From positions 61,387 to 81,883 of the forward strand of contig NQOP01000002.1 of NCBI GenBank assembly GCA_003585845.1: 20,497 nucleotides of DNA. Reading direction: 5' to 3'. The notes below the pieces were generated by a model that made no database searches, was not told where the DNA came from, and saw nothing but the letters and a program-made list of their open reading frames with translations. The position numbers were made by a program, and so were the translations under genes. This document shows positions 14,801-20,497 of the stretch, piece after piece. Source of the stretch: Bifidobacteriaceae bacterium NR021. GTDB lineage: Bacteria; Actinomycetota; Actinomycetes; Actinomycetales; Bifidobacteriaceae. Each line of letters opens with the position of its first letter. Position 1 is the first letter of the stretch.

Positions 14801-17754
14801 TTCTTCTCCTTTATTTCAGTGCCCTTGCGAGCAGATACTTCAGTGCCCTTTTGAACAGCTATTTCACTGACCTTTTGAGCAGAATTTCTGTATACAAAAT
14901 TTTTCATAAATGCGCGCCCCCACTGTGTTTGGTCGAGAGCAAACGCAAGAACCATAAGACTTGTGAAAATCGTTGTAGCAACGCTAAGAATCATGTTCCA
15001 GCCGGCAAATCCAGTCTTTGGAAGTTTAAAAGGCTCAACAACATGAATTGGAATCACAGACTTCGTCCAATCCTTGCCTTCTACGAGGCTAGTGTCACCG
15101 TCAAGAAGAGTATCGCCGTTTTTTGCGTTACTTTCTCCGCCTGCTGCAGCAACATTTTTGTTATATTTTTCAAGCGCATTCGGCTTCAACGCATACACAA
15201 CGCACTGGTAATCGCCCGTTTCTTTAGGCGCGCCGCCAATGATCGAATCCGTGCGTTCGACTGCATCGAACGGATTGTAAGTATCCCAATCATTAGTATC
15301 AACGTCTCGCCTAAATAGGGTACGTTTTGCATCACACGAATCTGGGTTCTTCTCGCAACCTTTAAGCTCATCAACAGTTTTAATATGATCCCATTCATGA
15401 ATTTGCTTCTCCGTAGGAGCAGTCAAACCATCAACACTACTAGACCAAACACCCACACCACTAGAGCTATTAGCGTTAACAGAGCCGTCTTTGCTAGCTT
15501 TGCTATCTTTGCTCACCTTAGTACACAAAACTTTCAGCGAAATCTTATTACCCACGTCACGCAATGACCACGCATCAATATATGGATTCAAAAATCGCAT
15601 TCCGCGCATCATCGTGATGCCCTGGTCTGGATCCACATCGCCATAATCGTCGTCTTGCGAGTCAGACTCACCGCCAGCAGAAGCTTTTTCGGTCGTCACA
15701 CGTAACTTTAAATCATCATTATCAATCCGTGGAGAATTATTGAACGAGACTTTCAAATAGATAGGCTTACCTTCGTTACTAGAATCTTCATCCTCTGAAG
15801 AAGAGCCATCAGGATAATGCGCAACCACTGGCACATAGTAATACCCGGTTTTAATCCAGATACTCATTCTTACGGTAATTTTTCCGTACACTGCGCCGGA
15901 ACCATCACTACTATCTTCTCCGACTTTACTTCCAGCTTTGGTAGGTTTGTTACTTTGATCACTGTCATCTTCATCAATAAATGAAGCCCAATCAGGAACT
16001 GGATGCTCAGAATCATTTTTATATTGTTTTATTTCAAACCAAGTTCCGTCAGGAAGATTACGAGTTCTAGCTAACTTCTTACTACAATTTTCGCCAACTC
16101 CGCACTGGTTAAGCGGAACAATAGAAGTCGCATATTGAACTGGAAGAGTATTAATTTCGTCACCATAATTAGGCTGATAATAGTAAGACATTTTGCGAAC
16201 AGTAATGTTCAAAGTCTTAGCTTCCCAAGTAATGCTTTTACTTGACTTAAATAAAGCATCTTGCTTTAGCACAGAATCAATTTCATCAATGTTGTTAGAC
16301 TTATCTGCAGCTATTTGATCAAACTTATCTACTACAGCCTTATCTTGCGCGCCATCATTTTTAACAGAGTTCCTTAAAGCATAAACTTTGCACGCAAAAT
16401 CACCGGTTTTATCTACAGTTCCCTTAAACTGTCCTACTGTACGCTCGTTTACTCGCTTAGGTTCAAAATCCGTATGTGTTTTAACATACTTGTTGTACAC
16501 GTAATCGTCATAAAGTAAATCATCCATCTTGCAGCCATTAGCAGGATCATCAAAGCACTTCTTTTGCTGATCGTAACTGGCGTGCTTCCAAACTGTTACG
16601 TTAGTATCTTGTTTTAATTCAAGACCGTTAATTCCACCAGACTCGTATTTTCCATTAACAGGCTTGCCAGTCTTATCTTTTTCGTAACAAATCACACGCT
16701 GATTAATATTGCCTATGCCAAGATGCGCAGAAGCATCAAAAGTGGTTTTCTTAATCTCTTGACCAGCCATTAACACTAAATCTGAGTTATCAGATTGTCC
16801 ATATTTCAAATCTTCTTTGTCTTTGCTGATTATTGAAAGTTGCAAATCACTATCGTGAGGATCAAATCGCGTGACAACTACGTTTGCATAAACAGGCGAA
16901 GACTTACCATCTTTGCTATTTCCAGCATTTGTATCATCAGAAGTAGATTTTCCATCCGGATAGTGCACAACTACGTGCACTTTGTAATGACCTGCTTTAG
17001 TCCACCTATTTGGACGGAAAGTTATAACGCCATAACTTTTTGAATTATCGGATGGAATAGCTTTCGTTTCCTTGCACTGTTTATTATTGGCTGACGCATC
17101 ATTGGCTACAGCGCATTGCTCGCCTTCAAAATTAGCCCACTTAGAAGCGTCTTCTTTATCATTTGCATCTGGCTTAATTTCAAACCACGTGCCAGCAGGA
17201 AGAAGCCCACGCTTAATGTTCTTCTTGCCATGAACTGGCTTACTCCTAGGAGCACCTGACTTATTGTTTGCACTTGTAGAAAGATTTCCAGCAATAATAT
17301 TCGGGGTATTTTGATACTCCGGATTATAGAATTGCGCTCCGTTTTCGGTAGTGTTGGTAGAACTTCTGTCACCGTTCGAACCAGTTTGCGCGGCTTCAGC
17401 AGCGTTTTTATCTTTATTATCTTTACTGTCTTGCTTAGATTTTTTATCTTTATCGGAAGCTTCGTTTTGAGAATCTGTATTAGTCGTTGCAGAAGTATGT
17501 TGCTCAGGCTTACTACCAGGCTGTTGCTGCTCAGTCTTGGGCTCAGCCTTCGTCTTGTCCCCCTGCTCCGAAGCACCGGATTTCTCCCCAGCACCAGCCT
17601 TCGCTGCAGTCTTAGGCGTTGTTTCTTCGGTTGAAGCGTTCGACGAAGCAACAGGCACAATCGCGAGAGTTGCGAGAGTCAGCACGCAGGACGTGAAACC
17701 GCAAATTACGCGCATAATCTTAGAAAGACTGTTACGACGACGCTGCGGAAACAT
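14797..17754 (-). CDS. Large LPKTG surface protein with two YPDG-containing modules; probable tip/ancillary pilin
   Basis: First gene of the pilus operon, 985 residues. Signal peptide (about 1-41), a Lys/Thr/Glu-rich low-complexity stalk (42-150), then two diverged copies of one ~330-residue module. Module 1 starts LLPAGTWFEIKP (184) and module 2 NLPDGTWFEIKQ (566). Each has HYPDG (264-268; 646-650), a motif of Rib/alpha-like surface domains, and four cysteines in equivalent places (C356/C400/C408/C455 and C744/C800/C807/C851). The sorting motif is LPKTG (911-915) followed by a membrane segment. About 45 further residues come after that, ending in an 8-residue repeat, which is unusual. An AAGGTGA site precedes the ATG. 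Its position before the backbone pilin and sortase points to the pilus tip; no von Willebrand A domain is seen, and the ligand is unknown. Confidence 0.85.
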   Translation of the reverse strand: MFPQRRRNSLSKIMRVICGFTSCVLTLATLAIVPVASSNASTEETTPKTAAKAGAGEKSGASEQGDKTKAEPKTEQQQPGSKPEQHTSATTNTDSQNEASDKDKKSKQDSKDNKDKNAAEAAQTGSNGDRSSTNTTENGAQFYNPEYQNTPNIIAGNLSTSANNKSGAPRSKPVHGKKNIKRGLLPAGTWFEIKPDANDKEDASKWANFEGEQCAVANDASANNKQCKETKAIPSDNSKSYGVITFRPNRWTKAGHYKVHVVVHYPDGKSTSDDTNAGNSKDGKSSPVYANVVVTRFDPHDSDLQLSIISKDKEDLKYGQSDNSDLVLMAGQEIKKTTFDASAHLGIGNINQRVICYEKDKTGKPVNGKYESGGINGLELKQDTNVTVWKHASYDQQKKCFDDPANGCKMDDLLYDDYVYNKYVKTHTDFEPKRVNERTVGQFKGTVDKTGDFACKVYALRNSVKNDGAQDKAVVDKFDQIAADKSNNIDEIDSVLKQDALFKSSKSITWEAKTLNITVRKMSYYYQPNYGDEINTLPVQYATSIVPLNQCGVGENCSKKLARTRNLPDGTWFEIKQYKNDSEHPVPDWASFIDEDDSDQSNKPTKAGSKVGEDSSDGSGAVYGKITVRMSIWIKTGYYYVPVVAHYPDGSSSEDEDSSNEGKPIYLKVSFNNSPRIDNDDLKLRVTTEKASAGGESDSQDDDYGDVDPDQGITMMRGMRFLNPYIDAWSLRDVGNKISLKVLCTKVSKDSKASKDGSVNANSSSGVGVWSSSVDGLTAPTEKQIHEWDHIKTVDELKGCEKNPDSCDAKRTLFRRDVDTNDWDTYNPFDAVERTDSIIGGAPKETGDYQCVVYALKPNALEKYNKNVAAAGGESNAKNGDTLLDGDTSLVEGKDWTKSVIPIHVVEPFKLPKTGFAGWNMILSVATTIFTSLMVLAFALDQTQWGRAFMKNFVYRNSAQKVSEIAVQKGTEVSARKGTEIKEKK
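14816..14887 (-). repeat. Three 24-bp tandem repeats at the 3' end of the tip-protein gene
   Basis: Units at 14816-14839, 14840-14863 and 14864-14887 encode the C-terminal octapeptide repeats SAQKVSEI, AVQKGTEV and SARKGTEI. The array immediately precedes the ATGA overlap with the pilin gene. Confidence 0.8.
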
Positions 17755-17867
17755 TTCTAATCACCTTCGTTAAATTCAAACTCTCAAAATTTGTGTAGTC
17801 ATCATTACAAAATCAAGAACCACACAGCACTGCAAAACCTCTCTTAATTGCAGACACAGTGTTTGCA

Positions 17868-17897
17868 ACTATACCCCCCCCCCAAGGCATATTTCAA
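17868..17897 (-). promoter_or_regulatory. Pilus operon promoter with a G10 tract in the -35/-10 spacer
   Basis: Minus strand: TTGAAA (17897-17892) and TATAGT (17873-17868) are separated by 18 bp, ten of which are an uninterrupted G run (17883-17874) abutting the -10. The transcript would have a leader of about 105 nt before the tip-protein ATG. Loss of one G gives the optimal 17-bp spacer, so slippage would change promoter strength. Confidence 0.75.
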
Positions 17898-18001
17898 CCC
17901 CTGTTTAAAATTTAAAAGATTTTGCGAAAAATATCTAAAATTACGTTATTTAAACTTTAAAATTTATGGATTTATTAGAATATTCGCAATATATTACATA
18001 C

Positions 18002-18045
18002 AAAAAGAGCACTCCCACCTTACTAGAAGATGAAGAGTGCTCTTT
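18002..18045 (-). terminator. Intrinsic terminator after the large wall-anchored protein gene
   Basis: Minus strand: AAAGAGCACTC (18045-18035) pairs perfectly with GAGTGCTCTTT (18014-18004), loop 20 nt, followed by a T-run. It separates this gene from the pilus operon promoter. The remainder of 17755-18099 is AT-rich with no reading frame of note. Confidence 0.85.
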
Positions 18046-18105
18046 GTTTATTTACTTTTGTTATTTATGTTTGTTTATTTATTTACTTATTTTGTTTATT
18101 TACTT
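18043..18105. repeat. Imperfect T-rich tandem repeats around the stop codon
   Basis: TTTGTTTATTTACTT occurs at 18043-18057 and 18091-18105, with a variant carrying 4 extra bases at 18070-18088. The repeats span the stop codon of the wall protein and run to its terminator. Confidence 0.7.
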
Positions 18106-20497
18106 GCTTGCGTGCGCATGATGGCGGCGAGTTTTAAACGTTACAGCACCGCTTGCAAGCAGCACCATAAACGTCACAACCATGCCAATCACACTGCTAC
18201 CAGTCATCGCCAAGTCAGAAGTCATCTTCTTGGCAGCAGACTTGGCGGCAGCCTTCTCCTTTTCAGCAGCCTTCTGCTTTGCAGCAGCATTGCCATTCGC
18301 AGCACTTGCGTTGCCATTGGCAGCAGCATCGCCGGATGCAGCACCTGCGTTGGCACTTCCGCTGGAGGCATTTCCGTCTGTACCAACGTAAGTAGTACCA
18401 GTAAATGTGCCAAATCCAGAACCAGCACCTAATCCGTTACCAAATCCAGTACCAAGCCCGTTGCCGAATCCAGTACCAGAATGAAGCTCCGAATACTTCA
18501 GGTTAATCTCTGCAACTGTTTCATCGAACGCTGTAGCATTCTCAGGAACAACCCACACGTTAGCCCAAGCAAGCTGCTCACCTTTATCGTTAAGCAAAAC
18601 AATCGTATGCTTACCGAAGTAGCCAGCTGGAATCACAACATTAAACTGAGGTTGACCATTCTTATCCAAAGTTACTTTCACATACTTAGATCCATCTGCG
18701 CCCTTCAATAACACAGGCGAAGAATACATGTAAGCATAAGCGTAAGCAACCTTGTTTTTCTTAAGTTCCTTGATGAACTCGCTCGTGGCAGAAGAGGCCT
18801 TAGTCTTGTGAGACTTAGAGCCAGTATCACCCTTAGCATGATCCATGCCAGCGAAATACAACTTCACAGGATTGCTCTTACCAGCACGAACAACATCATT
18901 CATGTGTTCACCAGCAACAAGGCTTCCCTTAAGCGACTGATCTAGCTTTTCGATAGACTCAGGAGCTTTAGGTGCTGGAGTTGAGGCGGAAGGAGGATTG
19001 ACAGTTACAGAGGAGGAACCATGATCGTTTCCATGACCATCATTCGACTTCTTTTCAACGACGAATTCTGCGGAAGTATTCTTCGTTGCAACGTTACCAG
19101 CATAATCAACAGCTTCAACTGTGATTAAGTGCTTTCCGGCAGCAAGTGAATTGAAATCAACATCCACCTTCAGTGGATTCTTCAGATCTTTCAGATCGGC
19201 AAAAGTAGCATCGTAAGGATTATTCTTACTCAGCTTAATATCCGTTTCTTTAAGACCATTACTTGCATGATTTACTTCTCTACCATCAATCTTCACTCGC
19301 AATAACTTCAAATGATCATCTTTAGCTGTTACAGAAATCTTACGATTCGCTTCAACATGATCATTGTCCTTTATTCCAAGTGTCACAGAAGGAGCATCCT
19401 TATCAACAACAACAGGAGCACGACCATACAGTGCGCTAGACATCTGATCGATGGCTTGGATTAATACAAACTCTCCATTTTTAACTTCAACATCTCTATC
19501 GAAGCTCTGAGCATTAGTTTCTTTGCCTTTAGAATCAGTACTGAAGTTGTCTGAAGCAATAAGATTATTAATCTTAAGAGTATAACCAGCGAAATCATCA
19601 CTAATAACACCCTTGAACTTCACAGTATCTTTATTAGTGAATATTCTGTCGCCATACAACTTTGGAGTACTAAACATTACTTCTGGAGCTTGTCTGTCGA
19701 AATAGAAAGCAACCGGAGTGTCTAATACCACATCACTTCCCTCTTTGACAATCATCCTAAAGTCATTTATTCCAGGATGCATTGGCAGAGTTACCGTGAA
19801 TGCAGAATCAGCATTCGCATTAGTGGACTTAGTGATTGTTGCAGCTATAGGATCAAAATCCTCATACCCCGAGCCATCATCTTTAACTCGATTAGCTTTT
19901 GTAAATAGTATTTCTGTAGCTTTGTTACTTACTTTGCCATTTGCAGTAAACGAATCGAGCGAAGTACCATTAGGAATAATCCAGTTGTATGATCCTATTC
20001 CGTTAGCATTACTCAGTGAAATATTATAAAGCTTTGCCTTTGTCTTTGTTGGCATAACGCGATTAGCAAAACCTACATCCTGAGTAGTTGTGTTAACTCC
20101 ATCACTAGCAACCAAAGTAACTGAATATGTACTAGCAGATGGAATAACTTTTACAGTAAATGAGCCACCAGTAGAAACATTTACAGGCTCTTCCACTTGT
20201 TGAGTCTGAATTTCACCATTAGCAACCTCATCTTTACTATACTTGACAGTAAACGTGAGATTCTGCTTTGGAGTAGTATCGTCCTTAACTTCACCTTTAA
20301 CTTCTACTGCACCAGTTTGGTCAATTGTTACATTCCCATTACTATCTGCATTAGTTAGCTTAATTATTGGTGCTTTTCCGTCGAAATTAGTTGCAAGAGT
20401 TTCAACCACTTCTTTATTATCAGAACCTTTTGCCTTAACTTTTATTGTATTAGCACCTTGTTTAATAGGGGCTTTAAAGCTAAATTCAGAATCATCT
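18100..20497 (-). CDS. Large cell-wall-anchored surface protein, C-terminal 798 residues (N-terminus beyond window)
   Basis: The frame is open to the right edge, so the start is not visible; an internal GTG at 20409 is not a true start. The visible part contains successive beta-sandwich-like segments with repeated 'FDRQAPEV' and 'VDKDAPSV' junctions. Bacterial Ig/fibronectin-like arrays have such junctions, as do the C-terminal regions of cell-envelope subtilisin-like proteases; a protease N-terminus is therefore possible but unseen. Then come a Pro/Ser linker, a domain around KLYFAGMDHAKG, Gly-rich repeats (FGNGLGTGFGNGLGAGSGFG), an Ala/Lys-rich stalk and the sorting signal LAMTG with a membrane segment and basic tail. 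LAMTG differs from the LPKTG of the pilins, so anchoring by a housekeeping sortase elsewhere is likely. Terminator at 18002-18045. Confidence 0.8.
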   Translation of the reverse strand, partial: DDSEFSFKAPIKQGANTIKVKAKGSDNKEVVETLATNFDGKAPIIKLTNADSNGNVTIDQTGAVEVKGEVKDDTTPKQNLTFTVKYSKDEVANGEIQTQQVEEPVNVSTGGSFTVKVIPSASTYSVTLVASDGVNTTTQDVGFANRVMPTKTKAKLYNISLSNANGIGSYNWIIPNGTSLDSFTANGKVSNKATEILFTKANRVKDDGSGYEDFDPIAATITKSTNANADSAFTVTLPMHPGINDFRMIVKEGSDVVLDTPVAFYFDRQAPEVMFSTPKLYGDRIFTNKDTVKFKGVISDDFAGYTLKINNLIASDNFSTDSKGKETNAQSFDRDVEVKNGEFVLIQAIDQMSSALYGRAPVVVDKDAPSVTLGIKDNDHVEANRKISVTAKDDHLKLLRVKIDGREVNHASNGLKETDIKLSKNNPYDATFADLKDLKNPLKVDVDFNSLAAGKHLITVEAVDYAGNVATKNTSAEFVVEKKSNDGHGNDHGSSSVTVNPPSASTPAPKAPESIEKLDQSLKGSLVAGEHMNDVVRAGKSNPVKLYFAGMDHAKGDTGSKSHKTKASSATSEFIKELKKNKVAYAYAYMYSSPVLLKGADGSKYVKVTLDKNGQPQFNVVIPAGYFGKHTIVLLNDKGEQLAWANVWVVPENATAFDETVAEINLKYSELHSGTGFGNGLGTGFGNGLGAGSGFGTFTGTTYVGTDGNASSGSANAGAASGDAAANGNASAANGNAAAKQKAAEKEKAAAKSAAKKMTSDLAMTGSSVIGMVVTFMVLLASGAVTFKTRRHHAHASK

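Noticed and set aside
20409..20409. GTG at 20409 as the start of the wall-anchored protein
   Set aside because: The frame continues uninterrupted to the window edge with domain-like sequence, and no signal peptide follows this codon.

Overview
The window looks like a chromosomal segment of a Bifidobacteriaceae member, most likely Gardnerella or a close relative. The grounds are moderate-to-low GC, an actinobacterial SD-sequestering T-box in front of a eukaryote-like (type 2) isoleucyl-tRNA synthetase, a class C sortase/pilin operon, and YPDG-type surface proteins. The genus is an inference from protein character, not a database match. Almost every gene lies on the minus strand; only a small toxin-antitoxin pair is on the plus strand.

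Layout. 1-4868 (minus): a peptide/nickel-type ABC importer in the order permease (DppC-like), permease (DppB-like), lipoprotein binding protein (family 5), ATPase (runs off the left edge). 5159-5615 (plus): a BrnT-family toxin followed by an overlapping short antitoxin-like gene whose C-terminus looks truncated; a palindrome overlaps the predicted promoter. 5642-5682: a bidirectional terminator. 5711-9109 (minus): ileS, preceded at about 9116-9425 by a T-box riboswitch carrying four 13-bp tandem repeats, and then by tRNA-Arg(CCT). 9584-11302 (minus): xseB and xseA (exonuclease VII), then a terminator and tRNA-Lys(CTT). 11482-11913: a gene-free stretch dense in inverted repeats, including a 53-bp periodic array of 13-8-13 palindromes.

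11914-17754 (minus) is a sortase-dependent pilus operon: a 985-residue LPKTG surface protein (probable tip/ancillary subunit, two diverged ~330-residue modules), an overlapping SpaA/FimA-type backbone pilin (LPKTG, E-box), an intrinsic terminator, then a class C sortase. Its predicted promoter has a run of ten G's filling most of the spacer between -35 TTGAAA and -10 TATAGT, the classical design of a slipped-strand phase-variable promoter. This is the most interesting signal in the window. 18100-20497 (minus) is the C-terminal part of a large wall-anchored protein (LAMTG sorting motif) with tandem beta-sandwich-like domains, cut by the right edge.

Taken together, the segment combines housekeeping genes (translation, DNA repair, peptide uptake) with a surface-adhesion locus that appears to be controlled at three levels: a promoter G-tract (on/off), translational coupling (first two subunits), and an intra-operon terminator (less sortase than pilin).
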